Position numbers and translations under genes: made by a program. A DNA stretch of 64,000 bases from Zonotrichia leucophrys gambelii (taxonomy: Eukaryota > Chordata > Aves > Passeriformes > Passerellidae). Under the pieces are notes generated by a model, which worked only from the letters and a program-made list of their open reading frames with translations, did no database searches and had not been told where the DNA came from. Each line of letters starts with the position of its first letter. The stretch's first letter is position 1. Shown here piece after piece: positions 51,555-64,000 of this stretch. The stretch is taken from assembly GCF_028769735.1 (NCBI RefSeq), contig NC_088177.1, positions 26,196,099-26,260,098 on the forward strand. The letters run 5' to 3'.

Positions 51555-53580
51555 TATCAGACATGCAGTCTAAAGTATTTTTATGAAAACAGTTTATGTA
51601 TCATTAAACATCTCATAAAATCTCTTTATCTGTATCAGGTGGGCCAAGGCTTGCCAAGGTCATCACAAGTAAAGAGATTTAATTCTCATTTCGTTAGGGA
51701 TTACAAAAGGGAGGTCACAGTGGGCTGTGAAGATGTGGTAAGGATGCTTACAATTTCTCATTATCTGGAAGCTATTACAAGCACATGAATCTGGCAGTTT
51801 TGCAATCATATTACATTATTATTTCCTAAAAAAATATTCAGAGGCTTAGCCAGACATAAAACTCTTCACAGAAAAAGTTGGAAATACTGTTGACTAGGAG
51901 AGTGGAGTCAGCAATCCACTGGAAACTATGTCTGTCCTCCACTATGTGACAGAATGAGCAGCTAGGAATCAAACAGTATCTGTACTCTGAAACCAAGAAA
52001 CTGAAATACACATTTTCTAAGAATAAGGCTGCTTTTAGAGCCATTCAGTTTCCATTCTCAGAACAGAGGTACTGTGGGGAGAGTGTTGGGTGGTGAGGAA
52101 CCTCCAGCTGCTTCTCCTACTCTATGATCTGGTGTGTGCAGAAGAATGGCTGAGCCTTGTGGAACACCTTAACATACTGGAAAATCCAGCCAGGCTTTGT
52201 GCAGGAGGTGTAAGACACTGAGATGTAGAAGGAAGAAGTGGAATAGCCAGGAGAATGTTCATTGTAGAGCAGTAACTGCAGGGGTGTCATGCTTGGCAAA
52301 TCATCCCATTTCCAGAGGCAGCCACATTGTGCCTACAGCTGCCATCACCTTAGGGTGACTGCCAGCTGTGCCTGTTTTCTCACATGTGCAAGAGGAGATG
52401 TTTTCTTGCTCATTTAGTAGAAACAGGACACATTCTTTTATCACATCACCTGAAACCTGGCAGAGATAAGCAACTGCATATCTGAATTGGCCATTATGCA
52501 TTTGGCTGTCACCTTTTTTTCTATTATTCAGTAGCAGAAGAAAAATGTTTTATTAACTGAATACAAGTCGGGACAGGAATGGAAAGTCAGGAAAAACCAA
52601 CAGAACTGATCTAAGCTGTAAGGTACTTTCCTCCTGAGGCAGCCCTCATGTTTGTGGGATAACTGACAAATCTAGTAGTGTAGACACTTAGGGTTATCAA
52701 ATGGACAAAGGCTCCAAGATGTAAGGACTGCTTTGAGGAAATGTCATTGAAGGCACAGCACATAGAAGGCACAGCACATAGAAAGATTCTGTGTGCGTTA
52801 TATTTTGTATAAAATGGAGAAGACAATCATAAATATAGGTTAGTATTTCAGAAGGTGGACTACCTGTCAAAGACTCTTGCATGACTCTGTTTCTGCACAG
52901 ACAGCCTTCAAGCAGCAGCCTTGGAGTGTCAGAGGCTGAAGTTATCAGTCAGAGTGGTCATGATTGAGCTGAACCCTGCTTTTCAGGGTTCTAGCAGTCA
53001 CTGTACCAAGCCAGTTTTCTTCAAATTCTGTGTGGATAAAGTTATGAGTATGCACAATGGGAAGAGGATTAAAACTTGTTATGAGTGGTCCAGAAAGGGT
53101 ATTGAAGAAAAGCAAAAAAAAAACCAACCAAAAAACAATTCAGTAAAAGGTGTTGTTCTTGATTCTTTGCACTCATTCTTTCTGTATTAAATCAGCAAGT
53201 GTTAGAGCAGAGGAGTGGTGTAAACCAGTCATCTAATTGGAGCCAATAAACATAGGTGCTAAGCACAGCTGCAGATTTGGGTACTAAAGGGAAGATGCCC
53301 CCCAGATTAAGTACTAGTGGTCAGTAACACACTGAAATGAATATGATGGCTGTGCCTCTGCGTTTGTTTACTTCTGTCTCATGGGAGGGCAATGCAAAAG
53401 GTCATGTGATAGCTGGCATTGCTGTTCAATCAGGTGTGGTAGCCTTCTTTTCCAATTTAGATTTAAATTTATGAAATCCTTTAGATTGATGACAGCCTCT
53501 TTATGCAATGGAGAAATCCTTTGAAGAGCTACTTGACAAAAAAATGGTAAGTAAGCTCTGAAGAAGAAGAAAACTGAGTG
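51555..53580. other. Intergenic interval between convergent FASTKD1 and KLHL41
   Basis: FASTKD1 ends at 51554 and KLHL41 reads towards it from 54570. The interval has no recognised coding exon. A 16-base direct duplication (gaaggcacagcacata) lies at about 52749-52780. Short frames here, such as 52921-53190, show no domain. The right part may be KLHL41 3' UTR. Confidence 0.55.
51603..51608 (+). terminator. Candidate FASTKD1 polyadenylation signal ATTAAA
   Basis: ATTAAA lies 49 bases after the TGA (51552-51554), giving a very short 3' UTR. A T/GT-rich stretch (tctctttatctgtatcaggtggg) follows. No canonical AATAAA is closer; the next on this strand is near 53247. Confidence 0.4.
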
Positions 53581-54016
53581 CTTTATTTTGGGCAAAGGCT
53601 GTACTAAGAGATCTGTGTCCTGTCAGTATGATAGTGATGATGAGCTAATCACTAAAAAAGGATGCCATCAAGTGATACTTTTATAGTTTTAGAAACAAAG
53701 TTTAATTGTTAAAAGTTTCAACATCAAAATGCATCAACTCTATAGTAAATGAAAAAGTCCTCCCCGGCACAGGTATTTGCTAAAGATAGCTCTTTTAGGA
53801 CTTTTTCATGAATGCTTGCTATTGACCTCAGATCTCTGAGAAAAACTTCCATAAAATATTTGCTTTGGAAATAAATATAAAAGCATTAAAAAAGTGGAAA
53901 ATCCTTGTTATCAGAAGTCTAAACACAGTAGGTAAAACAGTAGAGCTACTAACCTTATGAACTTCTCTCTCTACCCTCTCCTCTGTCTACTAGTATAGCT
54001 TTGGCTGAAACTGGCA

Positions 54017-54022
54017 TTTATT
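54017..54022 (-). terminator. Candidate KLHL41 polyadenylation signal AATAAA
   Basis: TTTATT on the + strand (AATAAA on the KLHL41 strand) lies about 550 bases past the stop. Another copy at 53582-53587 would extend the 3' UTR to roughly 1 kb. The sequence does not decide between them. Confidence 0.35.
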
Positions 54023-54569
54023 AGGCCACATAATATTAAGCCACTTTTGTTTAAAACATTCATTTCAATTCCAAGCTAAATTATTTTTTGAGGTCTGTGA
54101 TGAGAATATTTCCAAGATACTGCTGAAGAGTGAAGGATTTACATACGTTACTAAAAGGGGAAATCTGGCCTTACAAACAGCCAGTTAGAATAAAATTAGC
54201 TACCTATTAGTTGTATTTAACTTAACAATTAATTCATGCACATTGTTTGGAGGACAAACCACCAATAACTGGATTGCATTGAGTGCAAGGAAGGTTAACT
54301 AGTGTTGTTTGCTGTTTCACAGAGCGAAATCTTAATCTAATCAACATTAATTATAACCCTTCAGAAATTTAAACACGGGCAAAAATTCTGTGGTTGCTGG
54401 TTAGCTAGAAAGTATCTTAAGAACTGGACAGACAAATGGACTATTTAACAGTTCCCAGTAGGACTAGTATGCTGCTATAAAACTGTACAATTTGGGGACA
54501 TTTTCATGCAACAAAACCAGAAGAGCCTGCCAGAACTCCCTCACCATATCACATCTTCCAGCATTTTGT

Positions 54570-57500
54570 TTACAGTTTTGATAACTTGAAGAGGTTTAAG
54601 CGTGTGGCCAGGCAGGAGGCTCCAGTAGCATATCGGATCTCTTTCAGTATGCCAACCCATTCTTTCTTCTCATCATCATACCTGCATTTTAAAAGAAGTT
54701 AGAAAATAGCTTCTTTAAATTTGAGTTCGATGCTTCAGCACACATATATGAAAAGGAGGATAGTGCACCTGTTGCAAAGGCTTGTAGCAACTGTGTGCTC
54801 AAGGGTGCCAAGAAAGGCTGCTTTTGTCCTCCAGAACAGAAAGATGTTCTTGTACACAAGCTGTTCTTTTCCTGGTCCCTAAAGCTTGTTGCTGACCTGT
54901 GTCATGCTTTAAAAAAGCTTCCCCCTTAAGCATCCCTTCTGAATTTCTTCAGATTCTTGCACATAAAGTTGGGGTGTTTTCCTTCCTATTCCCAACTAAA
55001 GCTTCTGAATTTACATAGGCAACTGAGAGTTGCAGCAGAGATATGATGTCTCACTGCTGCTGTGATTAGATCAAAAAACCCCAGGAGACAGGGACTTCTC
55101 ATTCTCTTGGAACATTACTCATTTGACCATCAACACATCAGTATGTACAGGCCTCTGTATATACATCCTTTTCTGCATCACAGTGCCACAAAAGAATGTT
55201 TTTATTGGCAAGGCTAAAAATGCCAAGAGATGGCAATTTACTCTTCTAAAGAAGCTGAAGATCGTGACTTGGACTGGTCAAATCATTAGTAGGTGGAAGT
55301 AGTCATTAGATCCAGGTCTCATGATTATTTGTTACTTTCTGACAAACTTTTTTATCTGTCAACAAATGCTTTACAGCTTGTGCTATGGATCATTTTCAGA
55401 GTCAAACAGAAATATAGCGTTAGCCTCCAGCGTCTACAAACCTCAATTTTTGAGGAAAGGAAAGAGTGACTAAAATGAAACTTACTTCCATATGTCAGTG
55501 ACTTCACTAGGTGCAAATTCTTTAGATTCAAGCTGAATCATTGCAAAGCCTCCAATAGCATACAAAGCTCCACTTAAAGTGACTAAACTAATGGAACTTC
55601 TCTCTTGGGGAAATTCAGGCATTATCTCCCATCTAAGGATCAAAAGAAAAAGTCAAATTAAACACATAAGAAATACTGTAAACTGAATGCACTAAAACTT
55701 CTCTGAGCAACAAATTCAGGTACCAAGACCATGGTTTAATAAAACGAAAAAATTCTGAGATCTATCAGCAGTATGTTCTGGTGTCTCCATGCCCTCAGGG
55801 ACTTCTGTAGCTCTTAAATGACACAATTACACTGTTAAGACATCTCTTCTCAGGGACAACTTCTTACAGATTCCCTGATTGCTCAGTAATACGCTTCATA
55901 CAAAATGGCATTAGCGTAATAATTGGAGTGTGTGCAGGTGCAGGAAAAACATCTACAGACCTGCTCTGTAAGCTGCTGCTGTTGTTGCTGAACATGTGAC
56001 TGCACACCAAATGTCTCAGTGGAAGTATAGCTACCTGAACAGCTTGCAGACTCTTACCTCAGGGCTCCTAAAAGCCTAGATGATAAAACACTTGATTAAA
56101 GTAGCTTGAATATTGCACTCACTTATTGGTGGTCAGATCAAAAGCTTCAACAGATGCAGTCAGGCCTTCCTCAGTGACACCACCTGCAATGACAATCTTG
56201 CCCTTATGGATGGCTGTTCCAAACATCGAGCGAGGCACTTTCATTGGAGCCAGGTCTCTCCAGTCTCCTTTCTTGGGATTGTACACAAATAATCTATTAG
56301 TGCATTTCCTGGGGAGCAAAAAGAAAATTGGTGATCATTTCTAATGAACTTTTGACTTGTTCCAAGTACATCTAATTGAGGTAGACTGTATAGGTTTATC
56401 TATACCACCTCTTTCCTATCCTGGAGAATCCTTTATTGTATCTAATCTGAGAATCCTTGCACTGTCTACAAAGCATTACTCATCCATAGGACTAAATAAA
56501 ATGTGGTTTACATTACACAAGGCAGCCATTTCACTGTACTTTTGAGGAGAAAGACACCGTCCTTTCCCAGCATATTGTATCCAGATGGATTTGTGGAGGA
56601 ATATATAGCAAAGGTTATGTAAAGGAAAGTTTATTATGAAGTTTTGGTTGATATTACAAACTTCATCTTAAATATGTCCTATAAAACACTTAAAAATTAC
56701 CACCCCCTGCTCAGTGTGAGTGAAAACTTCTATTTTCCTAATGTCATACCTAATAAAGTATAACAGGTATCACAGGCAAGAAAATTAGAAAAACAGACTG
56801 TAAATCCAGGGCACCTAGGTATTTCTGTCTGAAAAGAAAGAGTACTTTCAGTGAAGGTCCTCATAGCTCTGTATAACTAATTTGTCTGCAGTGTAAGTAA
56901 AATTTGCCTTGGAAATAAGTATGGTTATTAAAATAGCAAGTTGGATTACAATTTATATGTAATTTACCTTATCACCAAAAAATAGGTCCTCCATACCATA
57001 ATGTATGCCAGACTATTAGCAACCTTATACCAGAGATGCAGGAAAGGGAAAACCTAATTTCTGAGTGTGAGACATATTATTTAATAAGGACCAAGAAGAT
57101 AATGTTATTGTCATAAAAAGACTTAGAAACTCACTTATCATCAGTTTTTCCACCAAGACAATATATCAGTCCATTGTTTGAGATAGTTGCATGGCCATAT
57201 ACTTTGATGGGCAGTTTTTTGATCTCACCCCATTTCATTGCCCTGGAACAAGAAGATCACTGTTAGGTTTTTTCCAACTAACAATGGGCTACATACGTCC
57301 TCAGAGGGCATAATGAAATGTGGAACATACACAGGGTCATAGCACAGCACTGAATCTAGCGACTCCTCGGTGCGAAGGTCCTTGCCTGCTATGACATAGA
57401 TCTTGTTGTCTGACTCTCCCAGCCCGAAGAGACACCTGGCTGACGGCAGTGGAGGAAGGGCAACCCACTCTCCAGCAATGCTATCCAGCTGAAAGAGCAT

Positions 57501-60500
57501 CAGAACAGCAAGGGTTAGGAAAGGCCAAGAGTAAAAATCCACACAATGAATACTGTTCCACAGAATGTACCTATTGGCACTCAGATTTGCCAATATGTCA
57601 ATTGGCAAGCAGATTTGCTGTCTCAACAGGAAATCTGCTTGCCTGAACAACCTGCCCTTCCCTCAGTGCAGCTAATGAATGATGTCTTCTACCCATCCAT
57701 GCTTATTTGTGCTGAGATCTAGCAGAGTCAATGCCATACAACTCTCTTTTGTGTCTGCTCACCCTCTCTGTGTCCTTGCCTCTTTATTAAGCTCTTCTTC
57801 CTTACACAAAGGTCCCTCACTCTCGGTTCCCTATCATGTTGGAAAGAACAGGTGGTTCTTCTTCCTGCCCAAGGGAGCAGCCACTCCTGCAGGTTCACAC
57901 CTGTGTTTAACTGGTTGTGCTCTACAGTGAGGTGCCAGACATCCTTACACAGTTCTTACTGATCAGGAGACATCACATGGCAAAGGGCACAGATGTTTCT
58001 TTTGCAATCCTTAGGGCAACAGATGTGTGTTCCATCACAAATACCCTCAAAAGTTCATGAGATCACTGAAGACACAAAAACCACTCTTAAGCAAAATAGG
58101 AACTCACTGCAGCTCCCTCAGCAATAATATTAATGTCTTTTCTCTGTATTACTCTCAGGGCTCTCTCAATTAATTACATCCAGTATACTGAAAACACCTA
58201 AGGAGAAGCACGAGACAGCAGCAGGAGGACAGATGGCAAAATAAACCAGGATTTTCCTAGAACTATGGTGCTTATTTTTTGTTTTGATCTGAGAACTTGT
58301 GATTGAACCTGAATTACCTCTAACACTGAAAAAGAACTATTTTTTCAGACCTACTGTTATAGATTTGCTGGACATTGGTATGGGAAGTGAGAGTAAGATA
58401 AGAGTTTGTGCGGGTGTAAAGGCATTTGATAGAAAGTAAAAGAAAGTTCAGTCAAAATAAAGTTCAGAATTTAGCTTGGTGACATTGTTCTTCCAGGAGT
58501 ACGTTCCACAGTCAAGGTTTCCATGCTAAGTGCATCTCCTGAATTTGACAGACCACCCCTGTTGGACAGAAAGTTTTATTGCAACAGTGAAATGCAGTTT
58601 GTGGACATGGATTTCCCCAGTAGCTGGATCTGGGTAGGGGAATGAGAAGATCACAGAGATCACAGCTTACTCCCTAAGTCTTCAAGATGATATATTTACT
58701 GCTGATAGGGCATCAACTTGTCATGCATTTTCGAGCCAGTGGCAGCCCTGTTTTCTCCCAGGTTGCAAGGTACCAAATGCAATGCCTCATTGGTGGAAAA
58801 AGGAAGATCAGCAAGTGAGAATTGGTTTGGCACTGTATTAATATTTTGGAGAGAACAACAGTCACATGGGTAATGCAGACAAGTACTGTAACTTCAGGGA
58901 ATAGCAGCAGTAAGCAAGCTTAAAGATGACAAGCAAACAAAGATGATTTCAAGAAATGGATGTCGACATTTAAAGTAGAATTTTGAAAACTTAATCTATT
59001 TTTAGTATCAGTCTTGAGGTTTAGTTCTCAGAGGTCCCTTTCTAGTAGCCTGAGACTTATTCAGTTCTGGACTAAATACACATTACTTCATCAATGTGTT
59101 ATTTCTATTGGAAGAATATTTTTGTAACAGGTTTTTCACTTTGGTGATTAGTGTTTTACACCTACATAAGGAAATGAAACAGTGTTAGTCCCTCCCCTAC
59201 AAACTAAGACTTCCCTCTCAGGCATGTAACAAATGTCTGAAACCAAGTCTTTTATTGTGTGAACTGAGTGAGCCATATTCCTGTAAACAATATTTGCATT
59301 TTTTAATATCTCAAGGCTTCAAAATTTTATCACTGCTTATTACTGTGCTTTATTTCATATTTAAACAGGACTTACTTTTACTCTTTTAGGCCAGTGTGCC
59401 TAAAGAGAGGACGTGGCCAGCAGCATATTGCATAATTCAGCACAAAATAGTTTAAATATACATCAAAGCATGTAGCTAAAAACACAACAGACTAAGTTTA
59501 TGGTATAAGCATGGCAAACTGCATTTTTGCTAATTTTCCTGAAATACATTGTGGAGTTACAGTTAGCACTAATCAGCCTTGTATTATAGATTTACAAAGA
59601 TACACAATTACATTCGGTTGAAACATGGTATTTAGTGTACTGACACTGACAGTTTGCCAAGAAAAAAACCTTCTGCCTCTAAATTACATATTTATATGGC
59701 CCTTAGGCTTTCAAATGTAGATATGACAAAAAGGACTTCTGAAATTTTAGTAGTAGCAGAAATTGCACTTAAAATACACACATTACTGCTGTCATGACAG
59801 TGCTTCAGATGCAAAAAAGAAAGACATCTCATCAAATCTAAACCAGCTAAAGTACTCCAACTTTCATCAGAGTTAACAAAAATACACAGAGTATTTTAAA
59901 AAATATTATTAGACTTAAATTTAGACATATGTACAATGAAAAATCTGGGCCTTAATGAAAAGCAGTGCCAAGACAGAATATACTAATCTTTTTAATACCT
60001 TCTGAGATCTCACCAGCAGTTAATCTTGAAAAAGAAGATGCAAGGCCCTCAGTTTCATTTCTGTCTCTGAGACAAAAATAACTCTCTCTAGATACTTCTC
60101 TCCATCACCATACAAAGACACTAGACAACCCACTTGCAGACACTCAGAACACTTTTCAGTAACCCTCATAAGCACCTATTATTATACCAACAAATATAAA
60201 GCTTGTACCTGGAAGAAGTATGACTGGAAAGGCTGATCCTTGTTTTCCTCTTCCACATAGAGTCCTCCAACAATATAGACCTGATTTTGTTTGGTGACTA
60301 TACTGGAATGATTTCTGGGAATCTGTTCTGCGAGGGCTGCCAGGTAGCATTCATTTTCAAGAGGATCATAAGCTACTGCAGCAGTGTCATTAACCAGAAG
60401 AATCAGGTCTTTGACGAACATGCCATGCCTGGGAAGGTCATTTAGGTAGCCAGGCAGTAAATCTTCATCTCCTACATCGCCATTCACCTCCCCTTTGGTT

Positions 60501-61318
60501 GACTTCTCTGTGCTTTTGCTAGAGTCAGGCAGTTTTCCAGCAAAAGCATCCTTAATAATCTTAACTTTTTTCTGAAGGTCTGAGTTGCTTTTAATTATAT
60601 CATCCTTCTCAACCTGTTCTTTGAAATATTTTTCTGGCATTAGACGAAAACGTATGCAGTCAAAAATTTCCCCCAGGCTCTTTACTCTGTTCTCCTTGTC
60701 TGTCCGGACCCATCTCATTACTGCTTCAAATACCAGTTCTTCCTTCTCTACGTTTAAACTGTCAGGTGAGATAACTGAGATGAGTTCATGAGGGGCAAGC
60801 TGCATGAAGTCCTCTTCTTTGCAGATCTGCACAAAATGATCTGAAACAAAATCACGGGCAGAAAATGCAAGTCTGGGGCAGTCAAGCAGAACACCTAACC
60901 GAAGGATGGCCAGACAGTTCCCAACAGCAAGCCTCTTCTGAAGGTAGGACACACACACAGTGAATACAGAAGGGATCTGAAAGCGGCTGGCCAAAGCAAA
61001 AATATCTTGCACATTAGAATCATTGAGATCAATACTTGCTGAATAAAGGTATTTGACAATCATATCCAGGATGTTGGGGTCAACATTATCTAGAACTACT
61101 TCCTTCTTTTTCTCTTCATTTTGCTCAGATAAGAAATACTCACGAAAATAAGGGCTACATGCCGACAGAATCAATCTGTGGCAAGGCAGGCTTCTGTCAC
61201 CAGCTTTTAGAGAGCAATCTACAAACTTTTTCTCTTCAAGGAGTTCTTTGAGGCCATCCTGAAGGAGGGTGGATTGGTAAAGTCTGAGCTCTTCAGTGAG
61301 TTCCCTTTGGGAATCCAT
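54570..61318 (-). CDS. KLHL41: KLHL41 (KBTBD10, sarcosin), complete CDS
   Basis: Exons in transcript order are 61318-60209, 57488-57331, 57242-57135, 56308-56123, 55632-55486 and 54681-54570, with phases 0/2/2/2/2 and a total of 606 aa, the human length. KLHL41 is a striated-muscle BTB-Kelch protein. It acts with CUL3 but is best known for stabilising nebulin and thin filaments; human mutations cause nemaline myopathy. Residues about 33-100 form the BTB domain ([20 protein letters not shown]), 135-237 BACK ([19 protein letters not shown]), and 345-600 the Kelch propeller with [33 protein letters not shown] and YAIGGFAM. The C-terminus [12 protein letters not shown] is as in mammals. The start MDSQREL is the conserved N-terminus and has G at -3 and G at +4, although the frame stays open upstream to another ATG at 61546. 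Its neighbour BBS5 lies upstream in tandem. Confidence 0.97.
60209..61318 (-). CDS. KLHL41: KLHL41 exon 1: BTB, BACK and first Kelch blade
   Basis: This single exon of 1110 nt gives residues 1-370 and ends ...QSYFFQ at donor CAG|GTACAA in phase 0. It carries the whole BTB dimerisation domain, the BACK domain with the CUL3-contact region and an acidic linker ([15 protein letters not shown]). It is uninterrupted, with no frameshift or stop. Confidence 0.97.
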
Positions 61319-61449
61319 TTCGCAAACACTTGGGAAAGGGGAGGGAGTAGAAAGCTTTAGCTGTTGTCTGCCCAAGGGTTTGTCTGTAAAAAAGGCAGAC
61401 CAATGTGCTTTTTGCCCTGCTTGAAGCCTCTGCAATTTAATCTCACTAG

Positions 61450-61459
61450 CTAAATATAG
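61450..61459 (-). promoter_or_regulatory. MEF2-type box CTATATTTAG upstream of KLHL41
   Basis: On the gene strand the ten bases read CTATATTTAG (CTAAATATAG on +), a perfect fit to the MEF2 consensus YTAWWWWTAR, 132 bases before the ATG. The TATATTTA core could also act as a TATA box, placing initiation about 100 bases upstream of the ATG. KLHL41 is a muscle gene, so MEF2 control is expected. Function is inferred, not shown. Confidence 0.5.
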
Positions 61460-62465
61460 GTACATACTCTTACAGGTCGGAATTTGGGATGGACGGTTTG
61501 GAAAAACAGAGTTGCTCTTGCAGCTGTCAAAGACTGAAAGAAGCAACTGTTGCTCTTAGTCACTATGGTCAGGTTTTGCCATCATTCTCCACATTGAATC
61601 AGTAAGATTATGTGCAATGTAATAAATTATTTGACATGAGTAAGGACAGCAGAATCTGACCCTCAGTGAGACAGCTATGAGCAAGGTTGCACAGATATAT
61701 CTTACTAAATATTCTGAAATAGAAATATTATTAATCGAGTAGTCAGTTTTAACTACTGCTCACTTTTTCAGAGTTGCTTAATACAGCTCATTGCTGCAGT
61801 CATAAAGATACTAAAAAAACTCTATAACTTTGTATTGATCGCTCTTGTTCTAAGATTATTTTAATACACAACCATATCACATATACAATTTGTTCAGATA
61901 TTAAGGCTTCGAAATTTTGGGCTGCTTCCATTTGGTTTTAAACCAAACACTACTGTTTAGACATAAAATATGTGTTATTTCAGGTAAAGTTTTGCTTTCT
62001 AAAATAATTCAAATTGAAGTCTCCACCCATATGGTAAAATGTTCTTTGAATGTAATGGAAACAGGATCAAAATACAAAATGCAACTACTTGAATGCAAGA
62101 TTTACAACAATATATAATAATATCAAAGTTTATTGAAGTAATGACTGCTTTTCAATATAGGTTGTATTTCATTAAAGTATATACTTTGAAAGACTTCCTA
62201 CAAACAGCAGTATTACATTCACACCACAGTTACTTTAACAGTCAGCTGCTGAAACAACAGCTGAGAGGACAGCTCATTTGACTTTTTCCATTTATAGAAA
62301 ACAGCACAGAGGTTTTATCTCAGTAGAAAACGTAACAGCTGTGTCTTCCTTTAAACAATAAATGACTCATTAACACATAACATCATAAAAGGTCTAATGA
62401 CTCACAGAAGCTATTTGCATGTGCCCTGTTTTCTAGATCATTGCTTTAAAAAGTGCTCTGGCAAA

Positions 62466-62492
62466 AACAAACAAACAAACAAACAAACAAAC
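62466..62492 (+). repeat. (AAAC)n simple repeat
   Basis: A perfect tetranucleotide tract of about seven AAAC units followed by AACAAC, between KLHL41 and BBS5. Likely polymorphic; no function implied. Confidence 0.92.
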
Positions 62493-62929
62493 AACAACTG
62501 TATGAGGATATCTGGATTACAATTAAAACTTGGAATAATACATGCTGAAAATTTAGCAAAATTATGAGATATGAAAGCTATTATTTGGAACAGAATTGCT
62601 TTTGCTTAAAGCTATCAATAACACAGTCAATATGCCTACATACAAAATGTTCCCTGTACGATGGTATTTCTGTGTTGCAAGTCATTAAACAAGTTATGGA
62701 AATGTAATTCAAACAATCATTATGGGAAAGTACATCACTCTGTATAAATACATGAATACTTGAAATTGAGCATCAAACTGCATACCTCACACTGCCCTGT
62801 CTCAGGCAGTGGTCTCCACATTCAGAAAAAGAGGAGGCTCCTTTTTCTGACATAGTGTTGTGTAAAATGGCAAGCAGTGCCTGGTCCTGGCAGCCAAAGG
62901 GCAATACATGAACAAAGAAGCCATGAAGT

Positions 62930-63240
62930 TCTAAAAAAAATGGTGGCTACCTGCCATAAAATGGTATCTGAAACAGCATGGCCGAATTTGCGCTGTCAGG
63001 GGAGGGAGCCAGAGGGCAATCCTGAGAACAGCAGAGGTTCCAGGTGTGTCAATGGCACTGCCACGCCATTTGGAGGTGGCGTGGAGGGACCCCCGGGTGC
63101 TCCCCCCGACAGAGGGAAGGTTCAGGTCCGTGCAGCGGGGACCGAGGGGCCTGCAAGGGGCGGCGCTTCCCGCAGCAGCCTCAGAGGGGCGCTCCTCCCA
63201 CTGCTCACACAGGCAACACAGGAAACGCACACCTTTAGGC
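62930..63240. other. GC-rich block downstream of BBS5, unidentified
   Basis: About 300 bases much richer in G+C and CpG than its flanks, most intense at 63050-63200. It contains a perfect 8-bp-arm inverted repeat at 63061-63084. It does not look like a BBS5 or KLHL41 exon. It could be a fragment of a repeat or LTR, a small CpG island or an enhancer. The stop-free frames across it (62877-63278 +, 62931-63242 -) follow from GC content and show no domain. Confidence 0.4.
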
Positions 63241-63429
63241 ATACAAGGGTTTTGAGTAACCTTTCTTTTATGACATAGCCTGAGGGCCTATTATACAATA
63301 TTTACCTGCTCTTTAACTTTGGCATGTTCTTTCTCTGCTACTCCGATATTTCTAAATTATCTTCTACAGATCTAAATCCAGCAAGAACAGAGTTTCTCCC
63401 TGCTTAAGAAACAAACGTGCCAATCTAAA

Positions 63430-63665
<236 letters not shown>

Positions 63666-64000
63666 CTGCAAAGGAAAACAAAAGAAAACTGTGAAAACAA
63701 GAGTCTAAAAACCACATCTGCTAATAATTCCTTGGGGTCAAAACTGTATTGAGTAGGTCTTCCACAAGAATCCAGTCTACGTGGGTTTTACTTCTATGTT
63801 AAAATAATTTACAAAATGCTTCTAACAAGATTTTCTGTTTTGGATTATAGACTAGATACCACTACATTATGGTATTTTTCATTACCTTTGAAATTTCCAT
63901 CATAATAAAGAAAGACTTTTTAAATGGCAACATTTTTGTATTACATTTGTTACACTGACAAACACTTGATAGGGAATATTAATATGAAGATAAACTGACA

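Larger units (their letters stand above)
61319..63429. other. Interval between KLHL41 start and BBS5 stop (promoter and 3' flank)
   Basis: About 2.1 kb separates the two tandem - strand genes. The right part should hold the BBS5 3' UTR and the left part the KLHL41 promoter. It includes a MEF2/TATA-like box at 61450-61459, an (AAAC)n tract at 62466-62492 and a GC-rich block at 62930-63240. No protein gene is supported here. Confidence 0.55.

Noticed and set aside
62877..63278. 133-codon + strand frame near BBS5
   Set aside because: The frame follows GC content, has no domain or splice logic, and a counter-frame is open on the other strand.

Overview
The window is ordinary vertebrate nuclear DNA, almost certainly from a bird. 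Five multi-exon protein genes lie in the order CFAP210 (CCDC173) > , < PPIG, FASTKD1 >, < KLHL41, < BBS5. This is the same neighbourhood, with the same relative orientations, as I recall for human chromosome 2q31.1, seen here reversed. Bird origin is supported by CR1 3'-end fragments, by LTR blocks of avian endogenous-retrovirus type, and by one tRNA-Ile/CR1 composite SINE that resembles the zebra finch element TguSINE1 and points to a songbird. Intron and intergenic sizes are compact, also as in birds. Species cannot be named from the sequence alone. Layout: 1-1.7 kb holds the last three recognisable exons of CFAP210 on the + strand. From 1.7 to 11.4 kb is intergenic or 3'-flank sequence with a CR1 fragment, the SINE and an orphan exon-like frame. 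From 11.4 to 33.7 kb lies PPIG on the - strand: 12 coding exons between 11533 and 26126, a 7.5-kb 5' intron and a CpG-island promoter. From 33.0 to 36.3 kb are two CpG islands separating the divergent PPIG and FASTKD1. FASTKD1 has 14 coding exons between 38230 and 51554 on the + strand. KLHL41 has 6 coding exons between 54570 and 61318 on the - strand, and the last two coding exons of BBS5 lie at 63430-63665 on the - strand. Splice junctions were chosen by eye from GT/AG (once GC/AG) signals, by phase continuity and by similarity to the mammalian proteins as I remember them. Joined lengths are 753 aa for PPIG, 841 or 832 aa for FASTKD1 and 606 aa for KLHL41, close or equal to the mammalian lengths I recall. 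The genes do not form one pathway. CFAP210 and BBS5 are ciliary, FASTKD1 is a mitochondrial RNA-binding protein, KLHL41 is a striated-muscle BTB-Kelch adaptor and PPIG is a nuclear SR-type cyclophilin. I found no novel gene system. The points most worth checking are a GC-AG intron in FASTKD1, phase-compatible microexons in PPIG (30 nt) and BBS5 (24 nt), a possibly truncated CFAP210 C-terminus, the composite SINE, a MEF2/TATA-like element upstream of KLHL41, and an unexplained GC-rich block downstream of BBS5.
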